From positions 1 to 64,000 of the forward strand of contig JAJEGN010000011.1 in NCBI GenBank assembly GCA_022819855.1: a DNA stretch of 64,000 nucleotides. Direction: 5' to 3'. Origin of the DNA: Gammaproteobacteria bacterium (lineage in GTDB: Bacteria; Pseudomonadota; Gammaproteobacteria; Steroidobacterales; Rariloculaceae). Below the pieces are notes generated by a model. That model saw nothing but the letters and a program-made list of their open reading frames with translations. It did not search any database and was not told where the DNA came from. Position 1 is the first letter of the stretch, and each line of letters begins with the position of its first letter. Positions 22,973 through 32,175 of this stretch are shown here, piece after piece. The translations under genes were made by a program, and so were the position numbers.

Positions 22973-23350
22973 ATGTACACACGGATTCTCGCGGTCCTGG
23001 GGGCCGCTGCGCTCGCGTTGATGGCCGCGCCCCTGTCGGCGCATCACGGTTGGGGCGGCCAGAGCGGTGAGCAGTCGCAGCTCACCGGCACGGTAACCAC
23101 CGGCGTCAGTCTTGCCGGTCCTCACGCGACGATGCAGATCGAGGACGCGGACGGCCAGGTCTGGGACATCACGCTCGCTCCGTCGTCGCGAACGAGCCGC
23201 GCGGGTCTCACCGAAGACGTCATTCCGGTGGGTGCGGAAGTCACGGTCACGGGCAACCGCAACAGCGACATGGCCCGCTACGAGATGAAGACGGTCCGCG
23301 TGACGTACGACGGTACGAATTACGACGTCTATCCGCGCCGTATCAGCTAG
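22973..23350 (+). CDS. Exported DUF6152 protein
   Basis: This 125-residue protein has a signal peptide (ILAVLGAAALALMAAPLSAH) cleaved just before HHGWGG, the His-His start typical of DUF6152. The mature domain is a small beta barrel (QLTGTVTTGVSLAGPHATMQ, then GQVWDITLAPSSRTSRAGLT and VIPVGAEVTVTGNRNSDMAR), reminiscent of OB-like folds. A CAGGAG ribosome site lies 6 bases before ATG 22973. DUF6152 proteins are periplasmic and of unknown function; the exposed N-terminal His-His after cleavage suggests metal binding, which is inference. Two paralogues are at 34349 and 50587. The next gene, 6 bases after the stop, encodes a small membrane protein and is probably in the same operon. Confidence 0.85.
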   Translation: MYTRILAVLGAAALALMAAPLSAHHGWGGQSGEQSQLTGTVTTGVSLAGPHATMQIEDADGQVWDITLAPSSRTSRAGLTEDVIPVGAEVTVTGNRNSDMARYEMKTVRVTYDGTNYDVYPRRIS

Positions 23351-23356
23351 AACGGC

Positions 23357-23842
23357 TTGTTCGAGTTCCTGACGTGGCTCGAGGGCTCCGCCCTCGGTGA
23401 AGCCATGCGCGGGATGGGCGTGTGGAGCTACGGCGTCTTCAATCTCGCGCATATTCTGGGAATCTCGACGCTGTTCGGGTCGGTCGTCCTGATCGACCTC
23501 CGATTGCTCGGGCTCTGGCCCGGCGTGGCCATCCGGTCCATTGCCGGGCCAGCCATCCCTCTCGCGGCCACCGGGTTCGTGCTCGCCGCCCTGAGCGGAA
23601 TTTGCATGATCTCGACCAACGCGACCGAGTACGACGGCAACCCGTTCATTTTTATCAAGTTTCCGGCGATCGCGCTCGGCCTCCTCAACGTGGCGCTGGT
23701 CAGCGCTATGTCCGCCTGGAAATCGGCAAGGACGGGCGAGCCTTCGCAGCGCGAACGGGGTCAGCTCGCAGTCGCGGGCGGGACATCGCTCGCGTGCTGG
23801 CTCACGGCGGTCGCCGCCGGGCGCATGATCGGCTACTGGTGA
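23357..23842 (+). CDS. DUF6644-like four-helix membrane protein
   Basis: This 161-residue inner-membrane protein begins at a TTG codon, 6 bases after the previous stop (MFEFLTWLEGSALGEAMRGM by translation). It has four hydrophobic helices: GVFNLAHILGISTLFGSVVL, then PAIPLAATGFVLAALSGICM, FPAIALGLLNVALVSAM and LAVAGGTSLACWLTAVAAGR. The pattern of a short amphipathic start, an H-x-x-G-I/M segment and D-L-R-L-L-G matches the DUF6644 family of small membrane proteins often paired with DUF6152 genes. A conserved histidine in NLAHILG could bind haem or metal, but this is not demonstrated. The alternative start is ATG 23405, which would remove the first amphipathic segment. Function unknown. Confidence 0.75.
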   Translation: MFEFLTWLEGSALGEAMRGMGVWSYGVFNLAHILGISTLFGSVVLIDLRLLGLWPGVAIRSIAGPAIPLAATGFVLAALSGICMISTNATEYDGNPFIFIKFPAIALGLLNVALVSAMSAWKSARTGEPSQRERGQLAVAGGTSLACWLTAVAAGRMIGYW

Positions 23843-23955
23843 CCTGCAGCCGGGCGGTCCAGGCGGAACCTTCGATGGGTACGGTCGTCTAATCGCAGCG
23901 TTCCCCCTACCCGTGGGGTATGCTGTCGCGGCGATACGTTCCGCGGTCAAAGAGA

Positions 23956-24681
23956 ATGGGAGACACCACAACCGTGCCCAGTGGCGTCCTCGCGACGGCA
24001 ATCGATGTCATCGCGTCCCCGGGCGCAGCGCTCCAGGCTGTAAAGCACAAGCCAACGGTGCTGGTACCGCTGTGCGCGATAATCGTCGCCAATGCCGCCG
24101 TCCTGTTGACGTATTACAGCGTAGTCGATGTCGCCTGGCTCATGGAAACCGGCATTCAGGCGTCCGGTGCAGAAATGAGCGAAGAGCAACGCGAAGCAAT
24201 GGCCCGCGGGATGGCAAACCTGTCTCCCATGCTCATGGGTTCACTTGCAGTCGTGTCCGCGGCGATCGGTCTGACACTCTGGTTATTCCTGAACGCCGCC
24301 TACCTCGCCGGAGTATCGCTGTTGAGCAACGACGGCGTCCGGCTCAAAGCCTGGATGTCGATGATCTGCTGGTGCGGGTTGCCGCTGATCTTCGGCTACG
24401 GGGCGTCGCTGGCCAATCTATTTGTTGTCGATGCAACCTTCCTCCCCCAGGACCGTCTCAGTCCACTGTCGTTCAGCAGTCTGCTGGATCTCGACTACGC
24501 CGGTTCGGGCAGGGCCTGGCAGTCCATCGCAGCCATGGACCTCACGGTGTTGTGGGCGATGGCGCTGGGCGTCTACGGTTATCGCTTGTGGACCGGGCGC
24601 GGGCTCCTCGCGTCGGCGCTGATCGTGCTCGCGCCCGCGCTGCTGGTCCTCGGCGCCATAATGTATTTCACGAGCGGCTGA
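23956..24681 (+). CDS. Yip1-domain membrane protein
   Basis: This 241-residue protein starts at ATG 23956 behind AAAGAGA; an upstream in-frame ATG at 23920 would add a charged leader. The beginning VLATAIDVIASPGAALQAVK is the soluble lead-in of Yip1-family proteins, followed by five hydrophobic segments (VLVPLCAIIVANAAVLLTYY, LMGSLAVVSAAIGLTLWLFL, WMSMICWCGLPLIFGYGASL, MDLTVLWAMALGVYGYRLWT and LLASALIVLAPALLVLGAIM). Bacterial Yip1 proteins are inner-membrane proteins of unknown role, often near exporters. It ends 15 bases before the MacA-like gene and is likely co-transcribed with the exporter genes, so a role in membrane organisation or assembly of the exporter is possible but not shown. Confidence 0.78.
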   Translation: MGDTTTVPSGVLATAIDVIASPGAALQAVKHKPTVLVPLCAIIVANAAVLLTYYSVVDVAWLMETGIQASGAEMSEEQREAMARGMANLSPMLMGSLAVVSAAIGLTLWLFLNAAYLAGVSLLSNDGVRLKAWMSMICWCGLPLIFGYGASLANLFVVDATFLPQDRLSPLSFSSLLDLDYAGSGRAWQSIAAMDLTVLWAMALGVYGYRLWTGRGLLASALIVLAPALLVLGAIMYFTSG

Positions 24682-24696
24682 CGGCCGGTATCAGGG

Positions 24697-25869
24697 ATGA
24701 CAAGGAAACTGCTTGTAATCGTGGCGTTGGTGCTGGCTGTCGTGGCGGTGCCGTTGCTGAACAACTATCTGCGCGGCGGCAACGCTGTCGAAGTCGAGAT
24801 TCAGGCGCTCGCGCCGCGCAGCATCCAGGCTTCGGTACTGGCTTCCGGACAGCTCGTCCACGAAGAGGAGGTCAAGCTCACGACCGAAGTCATCGGCAGG
24901 GTCACCGGTATCTACGTCGAGGAAGGCGACCGCGTGACCGGCGGACAACTGTTGCTGCAGATCGATGACGAGACCTACCGCGCCGAGGTCGAACAGAACG
25001 AAGCCACGGTGCGCATGCAGGACATCGCCATCCAACGCCAGCAATTGCGCGTCGACAACCTGCGCACACAGTGGGAACGCGACCAGGCGCTGCACGACAG
25101 CAACCTCATCGACGACCGCAGTTTCGACCTCTCCACGAACGAACTGAGCCTTGCGGAGGTCGATCTCCGGTCGAGCCGCGAGTCCTTGTCCCAGGCTCAG
25201 GCGCGACTCGAGCAGGCCGAGGACCGCTTGAGCAAGACCCGCGTCGTTGCGCCCATCGACGGGACGGTGACTGCGCTGGATATCGAAGTCGGCGAAACTG
25301 CGATCTCGAGCACCACGAATATCGCGGGCTCCAATCTCATGACGATCGCGAATCCCGACAGCATCCATGCCGAGGTCAACGTCGATGAGGCGGACATCGC
25401 AAATGTCGCTGTCGGTCAGGAAGCCGAAATCATTGCGATCGCGTACCCGGACCAGCCGATCAGGGGCGTCATCGACTCCATCGCCCTGTCCGCCAGGGTC
25501 GCCGAGGGCACGCAGGGGTTGAGCTTCGCGGTCAAGATTCGCCTGGACAAGGCCGACCGTTTCGAGCTTCGACCCGGCATGAGCTGCCGCGTCGAGATCT
25601 ACACCGAAGTCAGGGACGGACTGCTCGCTGTCCCCATACAGGCAATTCTCGTCGACGAGGAACTCAGCGAGAACCGGACGACCTATCACGTCTTCGAGTA
25701 CGACGATGGCGAAGCGCGCGAAGTGGCCGTTCAGGTCGGCCTTTCCGACGATTCGTACCAGGCCGTGACCGGCGGGCTCGACCAGGGCGATCAGATCATT
25801 GTCGGGCCCGACCGCGTGTTGCGAAGTCTCGGCGATGGAGACAACGTCAGGCCTGAAGAATCGGACTAG
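24697..25869 (+). CDS. MacA-like periplasmic adaptor (HlyD family)
   Basis: This 390-residue membrane-fusion protein has an N-terminal anchor (LLVIVALVLAVVAVPLLNNY), then a lipoyl/biotinyl-like half (GRVTGIYVEEGDRVTGGQLL). A long coiled coil at about residues 105-180 (RQQLRVDNLRTQWERDQALH onward) leads to the second lipoyl half (VVAPIDGTVTALDIEVGETA). A beta barrel and membrane-proximal domain follow (ELRPGMSCRVEIYTEVRDGL). It should connect the inner-membrane ABC unit encoded by the next two genes to an outer-membrane channel; no TolC gene lies nearby in this operon. It ends 6 bases before the ATPase gene. Cargo is unknown; MacAB-like systems export peptides, lipids, haem or siderophores. 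Confidence 0.88.
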   Translation: MTRKLLVIVALVLAVVAVPLLNNYLRGGNAVEVEIQALAPRSIQASVLASGQLVHEEEVKLTTEVIGRVTGIYVEEGDRVTGGQLLLQIDDETYRAEVEQNEATVRMQDIAIQRQQLRVDNLRTQWERDQALHDSNLIDDRSFDLSTNELSLAEVDLRSSRESLSQAQARLEQAEDRLSKTRVVAPIDGTVTALDIEVGETAISSTTNIAGSNLMTIANPDSIHAEVNVDEADIANVAVGQEAEIIAIAYPDQPIRGVIDSIALSARVAEGTQGLSFAVKIRLDKADRFELRPGMSCRVEIYTEVRDGLLAVPIQAILVDEELSENRTTYHVFEYDDGEAREVAVQVGLSDDSYQAVTGGLDQGDQIIVGPDRVLRSLGDGDNVRPEESD

Positions 25870-25875
25870 GGCGCC

Positions 25876-26577
25876 GTGGCCCTCATCGAACTCACATCGA
25901 TCAGCAAGCACTACACGATGGGGCAGCACGTCATCAAGGCTGTCGACGACCTCGACCTGCACATCGATTCGAACGAGTATGTCGTCCTCATCGGCTCATC
26001 GGGCTCCGGAAAGTCGACGTTGATGAACCTCATCGGTTGCCTGGATACGCCCACGCACGGCAGTTACGTACTCAACGGGCGCAATGTCAGCGGTCTGGAT
26101 GCCGGCGAGCTTGCCGACATACGCAATCAGGAAGTCGGTTTCGTATTTCAGAATTTCAATCTGCTGCCGCGTGCATCGGCACTGAAGAACGTGATGCAGC
26201 CGCTGATCTACTCCGGTTTCCGTCTGTCCGAGCGCCGCGCCGAGGCCGAGCGCATGCTCGAGCGCGTGGGCCTTGCCGACCGGAGCGACCACCTGCCGAA
26301 TCAGCTTTCCGGCGGACAGTGTCAACGCGTCGCCGTTGCGCGCGCACTGGTCACCCAGCCGTCGATACTGCTTGCAGACGAACCCACCGGCAATCTGGAT
26401 TCGAAAACGTCGACTGAGATCATGGCGCTCTTCGACGAGTTGCACGATGAAGGGCATACCATCATCGTCGTCACGCACGAACCGGATATCGCTGCACACG
26501 GCGACCGCGTGATCGTGATGCAGGACGGCCGGATTCTGGATCACTACACGAAGGGGCGCAGGCCATATGCAAGCTAG
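25876..26577 (+). CDS. ABC transporter ATPase, MacB/LolD type
   Basis: This 233-residue cytosolic ATPase begins at GTG 25876 ([20 protein letters not shown]). Walker A is GSSGSGKST at residues 40-48, the Q-loop is [13 protein letters not shown], the signature is LSGGQCQR at 144-151 (the usual third Gln position is Cys here), Walker B is ILLADEP at 164-170 and the H-loop is [14 protein letters not shown]. The NFNLLPR segment and length place it in the LolD/MacB/FtsE-like group. It powers the permease encoded by the next gene, whose start lies 11 bases inside this one. In MacB these two parts are fused; here they are separate, as in many related exporters. Confidence 0.92.
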   Translation: MALIELTSISKHYTMGQHVIKAVDDLDLHIDSNEYVVLIGSSGSGKSTLMNLIGCLDTPTHGSYVLNGRNVSGLDAGELADIRNQEVGFVFQNFNLLPRASALKNVMQPLIYSGFRLSERRAEAERMLERVGLADRSDHLPNQLSGGQCQRVAVARALVTQPSILLADEPTGNLDSKTSTEIMALFDELHDEGHTIIVVTHEPDIAAHGDRVIVMQDGRILDHYTKGRRPYAS

Positions 26578-27841
26578 GCCCGGTTCTCCCCGTCACCGTC
26601 GCAGCAAGAGGTTCCCCCTGGCGTTCGCGGCAGGCGAAGCCGTGCGTGCCGCACTCGACTCGATCCGTGCGCACGGTTTTCGCAGTTTCCTGACCACGCT
26701 CGGCATAGTGATCGGCGTCGCATCGGTCATCGGAATGGTTTCGATCATTCAGGGGCTGAGTTTCGCAATCGGTGAGCAACTGCAAGGCCTCGGCAGCAAC
26801 GGGATCACGGTTCAGCCCTACACGCCACCGAGGCAATTTCAACAGGGTCGCCGCAACCGGCTCACCCAGGAGGACCTGGACCTCATCCGGTATCGCGTGG
26901 CGGGCATCGACTCGATCACGCCGATCCTGTACTCGCAATCCGGTCAGATTCGCTATGGTTCACAGACGGTTTCCGCGCAGGTCGTCGGGACGACCTGGTC
27001 CTACCAGGATATCGGTCAGTACTTCTCCCGGTTTGGCCGCTTCCTGTCCGACAGCGACAACACGACCCGCCGGCGCGTGGCCGTCATAGGCGAACAAACG
27101 CGCGAGGACCTCGGCTTGCCCGAAGACCCCGTGGGCGAGTTCATTCAGCTCAACAGGGAGTGGCTCCGGATCATCGGTCTGACCGAACCGAAGGGCGAGA
27201 TCCTCGGACAGCAGCTCGACAACGTGGTGATGATCCCCTACAACACGCTGACGAGCATGCAGGGAAACCTCGTGTTTCCGAACATGCAGATTCAGTTGAC
27301 GGTCGCGAATCTCGAGGAGATGGACACCGTCACCGCGATCATCGGACGGCTGCTCAGAAACGCGCATGATCTTGCGCCGGACGAGCCCGACGATTTCCGA
27401 ATCCAGACTGCCGAGCAGCTACGATCCACGCTGGACACGATCATCGGCAACGTCACGATCGTGATGGCGGGCATCGTCGGCATCTCGCTGCTCGTCGGCG
27501 GCATCGGCATCATGAACATCATGCTCGTGTCGGTGACCGAGCGCACGCGCGAGATCGGAATCTGCAAGGCGATCGGCGCGAAACGGCACCATATCCTGCT
27601 GCAGTTCCTGCTCGAGGCGCTGGTGCTGTGCCTGCTCGGCGGTGCGGTCGGGCTGATCATCGGCTACGGAATCGGCGCGCTCGCCGCCTCGTTCATCCCC
27701 GGTTTCCCACCCGCGCACACGCCCCTGTGGGCCATCGCGCTGGCGCTCGGGTTCTCGGCGGCCGTCGGCGTGATATTCGGAATACTGCCGGCCGCGAAAG
27801 CCGCGAATCTCGATCCGATCAGTTCGCTGCGCTACGAGTAG
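26567..27841 (+). CDS. ABC exporter permease, MacB/FtsX type
   Basis: This 424-residue inner-membrane permease overlaps the ATPase gene by 11 bases. It has one N-terminal helix ([20 protein letters not shown]), a periplasmic domain of about 220 residues (including [20 protein letters not shown] and [20 protein letters not shown]), and three C-terminal helices with the FtsX signature [39 protein letters not shown] and [11 protein letters not shown]. This is the MacB topology without the fused ATPase. It completes a three-gene exporter with the adaptor at 24697. Mechanotransmission from the cytosolic ATPase to the periplasmic adaptor is known for the family; cargo here is undetermined. It converges on the propeller gene at 27943. 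Confidence 0.9.
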   Translation: MQARPGSPRHRRSKRFPLAFAAGEAVRAALDSIRAHGFRSFLTTLGIVIGVASVIGMVSIIQGLSFAIGEQLQGLGSNGITVQPYTPPRQFQQGRRNRLTQEDLDLIRYRVAGIDSITPILYSQSGQIRYGSQTVSAQVVGTTWSYQDIGQYFSRFGRFLSDSDNTTRRRVAVIGEQTREDLGLPEDPVGEFIQLNREWLRIIGLTEPKGEILGQQLDNVVMIPYNTLTSMQGNLVFPNMQIQLTVANLEEMDTVTAIIGRLLRNAHDLAPDEPDDFRIQTAEQLRSTLDTIIGNVTIVMAGIVGISLLVGGIGIMNIMLVSVTERTREIGICKAIGAKRHHILLQFLLEALVLCLLGGAVGLIIGYGIGALAASFIPGFPPAHTPLWAIALALGFSAAVGVIFGILPAAKAANLDPISSLRYE

Positions 27842-27900
27842 AGTCGGCCATGGCCGGTCGGGACACTGCCGGGCGTTCCGTCAGTCTGCCGGGTCTTGTG

Positions 27901-27939
27901 CCGGCCGATTCAGCGATGGATGTGCGGATTGTCGGCCGG
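27901..27939. terminator. GC-rich inverted repeat between convergent genes
   Basis: CCGGCCGA at 27901-27908 pairs with TCGGCCGG at 27932-27939 (8 bp, 23-base loop). A 12-bp palindrome CGGCCATGGCCG is at 27845-27856. Both lie in the 101-base gap between the permease stop and the convergent propeller stop. Neither has a T-run, so a terminator role is tentative. Confidence 0.3.
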
Positions 27940-27942
27940 GAC

Positions 27943-29082
27943 TCAGTGGCAGACGTTGTTCGAGAGTCCGATGCTCGCGGCGCCGATGCCGGTCGCGGCA
28001 GCGGCGATGTAGGTCATTTCCTGGCGCTCCAGATCGATGACCGCAACCTGCGGGCTGCCCTGAAACGACACATACGCAGTCCGGCCGTCGGCGGCGCCTT
28101 GCGCCGTCAGCGGCGTATGCGGGAAGTTGCCAGAGTCGATCACGGATCGCAGCAGGTTGTCGTAGATGTAATAGCGGTTGTTCGTCGTGCTTGCGAGCAG
28201 GTTCAGCCGATCGAAGCGGCCCACCGTGACGAGATCGATGCCTTCGCCAATGACGCGGTCGTCATAGACCTCGAAGCGCGATTGCTCCACGGACATGAAG
28301 CGGCCCGTGTCCCGGTCCATCATGTAGAGAAACGATCCCTCGGGCGTGGTGTAGGGCCGCGCCGGCGATGCGCCGATCAGGAAACTTTGATAAATCACTC
28401 TAGAAAAAGCGTTTAAGCTATTGATTTCACCAGTTTCTTCGTTTGCCACATAGACGTAACGCGCGTCGAGGCTGCGGCTCGGAGATGACAGTGGCTGGCC
28501 CGGTTCAGCAATCTCGATCTCGAGCGTGCGCCTGACGTTGGTGTCGATGAGGCCAATGGCGCCGTCCCTGCTGTTGCTGTAGTAGATGTCGACCTCGTTC
28601 GGATCGAACAGCACATCGCCGGTCGGCGGGAAGTCCTCGAGCGTGAAGACGATCGTGCCGGCGTAAGCGGAGAAGAGCACGAAACCACCGTCGACGTCAT
28701 CGGTAAATCCGATTCTCGAACCCGTCGTGTCGAGCACCATGTGGCGCGGGACGATCGGCAGCTCCACCTCCCTTGCGAGTTCCTTCGAACTCAGGTCGTA
28801 AAGACTGACGAGCCGCCGCTCGATGTTGACGTGCACGAGTATCGGCGCGTGGGGCGTTGCGACGACATGGTCTGCGACATGCGCCGTCTCGATCCTGTAG
28901 ACGACCTCATTCTCGAAAAGGTCGACAACGTCGATGAGCGGCTCGACCGCGTCGGCCACGAACATGAGCCTCTGCGGATTGGAGATGTCCTGTGCTCGTG
29001 CCGCGCCACTCGCCGCAAGCGCCATGGCTGCGAGCGCCAGAAACGTCAGCGGCGGTTCAGCGATGCGGCGAAGTGCGCTCAT
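27943..29082 (-). CDS. Exported YVTN-type beta-propeller protein
   Basis: This 379-residue protein starts at ATG 29082 (MSALRRIAEPPLTFLALAAM), with a signal peptide ending near ARAQDI. The chain is a seven-blade type propeller with blades such as LMFVADAVEPLIDVVDLFEN, HMVLDTTGSRIGFTDDVDGG, SRSLDARYVYVANEETGEIN and GRTAYVSFQGSPQVAVIDLE. There is no haem motif. It lies 35 bases after the CcdA-like gene and is likely co-transcribed with it. Propeller plus CcdA-like membrane protein recalls the methylamine-dehydrogenase gene order (large propeller subunit with mauE), but no small Trp-quinone subunit is seen. Around 28385-28450 the coding DNA becomes AT-rich, with codons TTA, AGA and TCT that are rare in neighbouring genes. 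Confidence 0.75.
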   Translation of the reverse strand: MSALRRIAEPPLTFLALAAMALAASGAARAQDISNPQRLMFVADAVEPLIDVVDLFENEVVYRIETAHVADHVVATPHAPILVHVNIERRLVSLYDLSSKELAREVELPIVPRHMVLDTTGSRIGFTDDVDGGFVLFSAYAGTIVFTLEDFPPTGDVLFDPNEVDIYYSNSRDGAIGLIDTNVRRTLEIEIAEPGQPLSSPSRSLDARYVYVANEETGEINSLNAFSRVIYQSFLIGASPARPYTTPEGSFLYMMDRDTGRFMSVEQSRFEVYDDRVIGEGIDLVTVGRFDRLNLLASTTNNRYYIYDNLLRSVIDSGNFPHTPLTAQGAADGRTAYVSFQGSPQVAVIDLERQEMTYIAAAATGIGAASIGLSNNVCH

Positions 29083-29117
29083 TGGTCCTGGGCGTGCGTG
29101 ACGCCAACAGCGGCCGG

Positions 29118-30479
29118 TCAACTCAGCCCGAGGTAGGGGTAGATCATGTCGCTGACGACATGGAAGTTGTCGGTCACGAGAATCAGCCCGAATACGATGA
29201 TCACGACCATGCTGGCGATATTGAGCGATTTCGCATGGTTGCCGATAAACGCGAGGATGCTGTCCATCCTGGACACGTACCAGGCCGCGAGCATGAACGG
29301 AATCGCGACGCCCGCGCCGAAGGCGAGCATGATGCTCGCTCCGATCGCGGCGCTGCCGATCGCGCCGACGTAGACGAGCAGGGTCCCGACAATTGCCCCG
29401 CCGAAGCAGGCCGTGCAGCCGAGTGCGAAACCCATCGATACGACGACTGTGCCGATCGTATCGCGTTTCGACAGTTTCCTGAGGTTCTCGGGGCTCGGAA
29501 TCCGGCAGGCCATGGCACGGCTGCCGCGCAGTCCCACCCAAAGCCCCATGAGGATGACGACGATTCCCGAAGCGACCGCGACGGTGCGGCTGTATTCGGC
29601 GAAGATCAGTTGCGCCTGGTGGCCGACCGCGCCGATCAGTGCGCCCGCGGCCATGTAGAGCGCCATGAAGCCGAGCACGAAGGCGCCTGCGATCGCCATG
29701 ATCTTGCGCCGGATGTATGGGGTCGCGCCAAGCGCCTGTGCGGTCGGCGCGCCTGGTAGCGTGGAGAAGGCAGCGATCGATGAGCCGAACATCACGACGA
29801 GCTGCAGCAGGCAGGGCGTCAGCACCGAGGCGAGCAGGCCTGCGCCAAGCGCGAGTACCGCAATCGGCGTGATGCCGGCGCTCGCCCTGAGTTCGTCGGG
29901 GATGGTGTACGGCGCATCCCAGATGCCGACGAAAGTCAGCGGCCGTTCGCTGCCCAGGTAGTTATCGGAGACGTACAGCCGAATGCTGCCGGCGGCGTCG
30001 ATATCGATGAAGTTGCCGTCGGCGTCGCGTTTCGGAAAGCTGTACAGGCTTATGCGGTGATGCTCGGGATTGAGCGGCCCGCTCGATTCCGCGGGCAGGT
30101 ACACGTCATCGCCGACGTGCAGCTCCACGACCGGCAGTTCCGAGCCGAGTTCGCCCCGGTGGATCGTCTCGTTCACGAAAAAGACGTGATTGAGGTCGGG
30201 ACGCAGGTTGCCGATGACGGCGGCGCGGTCCACGTACTGGAAGTATTCGCTGCTCGCGTAGGTTGCCGTAATCTCGAGCTGCGGATCCCGGACGAGGGAA
30301 CGGCTCAGGTAGCGCGACACGCTGCCGCCCTTGATCAGGCGGCTGTTGTCGCCGACGCTCGTCATGAGCTGCGTACCCTGGACGAAGTACGGGAAGATGA
30401 GCCAGGAGGACGCGATCAGCACACCGATGACCAGCAGGGCGCTGAGCTTGAGCGGGTTGCGTATTGCGATCGTGTGCAC
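29118..30479 (-). CDS. CcdA/DsbD-like membrane protein with N-terminal periplasmic domain
   Basis: This 453-residue protein has one N-terminal helix (LSALLVIGVLIASSWLIFPY), then a periplasmic region of about 170 residues rich in beta strands (LRPDLNHVFFVNETIHRGEL and ELPVVELHVGDDVYLPAESS). From residue 200 it forms six or so helices. Cysteine motifs LTPC (220-223) and GCTAC (354-358), each beside Pro or Gly in a helix, match the paired membrane cysteines of CcdA/DsbD, which pass reducing equivalents from cytosolic thioredoxin to the periplasm. The N-terminal domain is not the DsbD alpha domain I know. It could supply reductant for disulfide, haem or cofactor maturation of the adjacent propeller protein. 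The 267 bases upstream, up to the divergent NHL gene, contain no recognisable gene. Confidence 0.78.
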   Translation of the reverse strand: MHTIAIRNPLKLSALLVIGVLIASSWLIFPYFVQGTQLMTSVGDNSRLIKGGSVSRYLSRSLVRDPQLEITATYASSEYFQYVDRAAVIGNLRPDLNHVFFVNETIHRGELGSELPVVELHVGDDVYLPAESSGPLNPEHHRISLYSFPKRDADGNFIDIDAAGSIRLYVSDNYLGSERPLTFVGIWDAPYTIPDELRASAGITPIAVLALGAGLLASVLTPCLLQLVVMFGSSIAAFSTLPGAPTAQALGATPYIRRKIMAIAGAFVLGFMALYMAAGALIGAVGHQAQLIFAEYSRTVAVASGIVVILMGLWVGLRGSRAMACRIPSPENLRKLSKRDTIGTVVVSMGFALGCTACFGGAIVGTLLVYVGAIGSAAIGASIMLAFGAGVAIPFMLAAWYVSRMDSILAFIGNHAKSLNIASMVVIIVFGLILVTDNFHVVSDMIYPYLGLS

Positions 30480-30746
30480 GCTGGTTTCTCGAGGCCGTGC
30501 TTGCCGGCAGACTCACGGTTCGCCCGTTCGACGGGACTCGCACAGCAGCCAATATTACCGCAATGTCCACTTACTGCACGCCGCCGCCGCTTGGGGCGCC
30601 CGAAGCGCGGCAGCTTGCGCCATCCGGAACGTCTGCTGCCGCGAGCCGGTTCCCGATCTCAAGCCGCGTGCAGAAACGGGCTGCCAAGGAGCGGCGGTTT
30701 GTATACGATGAACGTTCGCTGCGAGCCAACAATGGGGGGAGTCGAG

Positions 30747-32024
30747 ATGAATCATGCTTTCGGAGAAATAGGGAAGGCCGTGGGCCGCACCACAGTGCTT
30801 GTACTCGGAGCATCGTTCGCCACCGCCGGTGCCCAGGAGCCCGCATTTCCGGGCCAGAAGGGCGGTCAGGACGTCTTCGGGCATTACGAGGTCGTTGCGG
30901 ACTGGCCCAAGCCGCTCGCCGAACTGCCGGGCCACGAAGGCTGGACCTGGGGCGCGGGCCAGTACGTGTTCGCCGAAAGCCCGGACCGCGTCTTCGTATT
31001 GCAGCGGGGCGAGCTGCCGACGCTGGAAAGACCGCAAGCGCAGTGGCTGCGCGACATGGGACCGAGCATCACGTTTCCGATGTTCCGCCTGCCGATTCGC
31101 GACGCGACGCGCGCGAGCCCGCCGGCCGGAGGCGGCGCCGGCGGCCCGCCCGAAGACGGCCTGCAGGCCTGGGTGGACGGCGGGGGTGTCCTCGGTGTCG
31201 ATGCGCGCTGGGAGCACTGCATCCTTGTTTTCGACTCCGAAGGCAACATGATCGAGGACTGGAGCCAGTGGGACGACATGCTGGCTCGCCCGCACGCGGT
31301 CTATATCAGTCCCTACGATCCGGACAAGCACGTCTGGGTCGTCGACGATTTTCGCCATTCGATCTTCAAGTTCTCGAATGACGGCGGCGAACTCGTGCAG
31401 ACCATCGGAACCTACGGTGAGCCCGGCGACGACGAGTCGCACTTCAACCGGCCGACATTCATGGCCTGGTTTCCCGACGGTTCGTTCGTTGTTGCCGACG
31501 GCTACGCCAACACGCGGGTCGTGAAGTTCGACGCCGACGGCAACTACCTGCTCGAGTGGGGGCAACGCGGCAATCCGCCGAACGACACGCGGCCGGGCTA
31601 TTTCAACAACGTGCACGGCATCGCCGTCGATCCGGAAACGAACCGGGTCTTCGTCAACGACCGGCAGAATCATCGCGTGCAGGTGTTCGACGAGAACGGC
31701 AACTATCTGGACGAGTGGCGCTTCGGCGATCCGCCGTCGGACATCCACATGTTCATCATTTCGGGCGACGGGTATCTGTGGGCCGCGGATCGCGGGACGA
31801 GCAAGGTCCTGAAGTACGACCTCGACGGGAACTTCCTGTATTCCTGGGGTACCTGGGGCGATTTCCCGGGCGGCATGTGGGGTGTTCACGGCATGAGCGT
31901 GGACCAGGAAGGCAACTTCTACATCGCCGAGGTCGATACGGGCGGTGCGCAGAAGTTCCGGCCGCTGCCGAACGCCAACCCGGACTATCTCGTGGGCCAG
32001 CCCGTCTATTCGGCCTGGGAGTAG
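30747..32024 (+). CDS. Exported NHL-repeat propeller protein
   Basis: This 425-residue protein starts at ATG 30747 behind GGGGGGAG, with a signal peptide (TTVLVLGASFATAGAQ). Blades follow the NHL pattern: HCILVFDSEGNMIEDWSQWD, RHSIFKFSNDGGELVQTIGT, NTRVVKFDADGNYLLEWGQR, NHRVQVFDENGNYLDEWRFG, TSKVLKYDLDGNFLYSWGTW and a final NFYIAEVDTGGAQKF. Blade sequences resemble the lyase domain of peptidylglycine alpha-amidating enzymes, where His and Asp side chains hold a metal (HAVYISPYDPDKHVWVVDD and NNVHGIAVDPETNRV here). A Gly-rich insert (PPAGGGAGGPPEDG) interrupts an early blade. Function unknown; it could bind or cleave hydroxylated amides or serve as a scaffold. Confidence 0.78.
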   Translation: MNHAFGEIGKAVGRTTVLVLGASFATAGAQEPAFPGQKGGQDVFGHYEVVADWPKPLAELPGHEGWTWGAGQYVFAESPDRVFVLQRGELPTLERPQAQWLRDMGPSITFPMFRLPIRDATRASPPAGGGAGGPPEDGLQAWVDGGGVLGVDARWEHCILVFDSEGNMIEDWSQWDDMLARPHAVYISPYDPDKHVWVVDDFRHSIFKFSNDGGELVQTIGTYGEPGDDESHFNRPTFMAWFPDGSFVVADGYANTRVVKFDADGNYLLEWGQRGNPPNDTRPGYFNNVHGIAVDPETNRVFVNDRQNHRVQVFDENGNYLDEWRFGDPPSDIHMFIISGDGYLWAADRGTSKVLKYDLDGNFLYSWGTWGDFPGGMWGVHGMSVDQEGNFYIAEVDTGGAQKFRPLPNANPDYLVGQPVYSAWE

Positions 32025-32175
32025 CGTCGGCGGTCGGCCCGCGCCGCATCAAGCGTCACCCGCGGTACATCGGGAAAGCCCGCCGGCGCAGGGTCGAGGC
32101 AGGCGCGGCATCGCCGCCAGACCGCGGATCGGGTCTTGCGAGTAACGACGCCGGACGATTCAAGGGAGGATTCTC

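Noticed and set aside
23903..23920. Short hairpin TACCC-GTG-GGGTA before the Yip1 gene, considered as a terminator.
   Set aside because: Only five base pairs, no T-run and immediately upstream of a gene on the same strand, so it is too weak to call.
24691..25962. 423-codon minus-strand open frame opposite the MacA-like gene.
   Set aside because: The plus strand shows a complete HlyD-type adaptor; the antisense translation has no fold signature.
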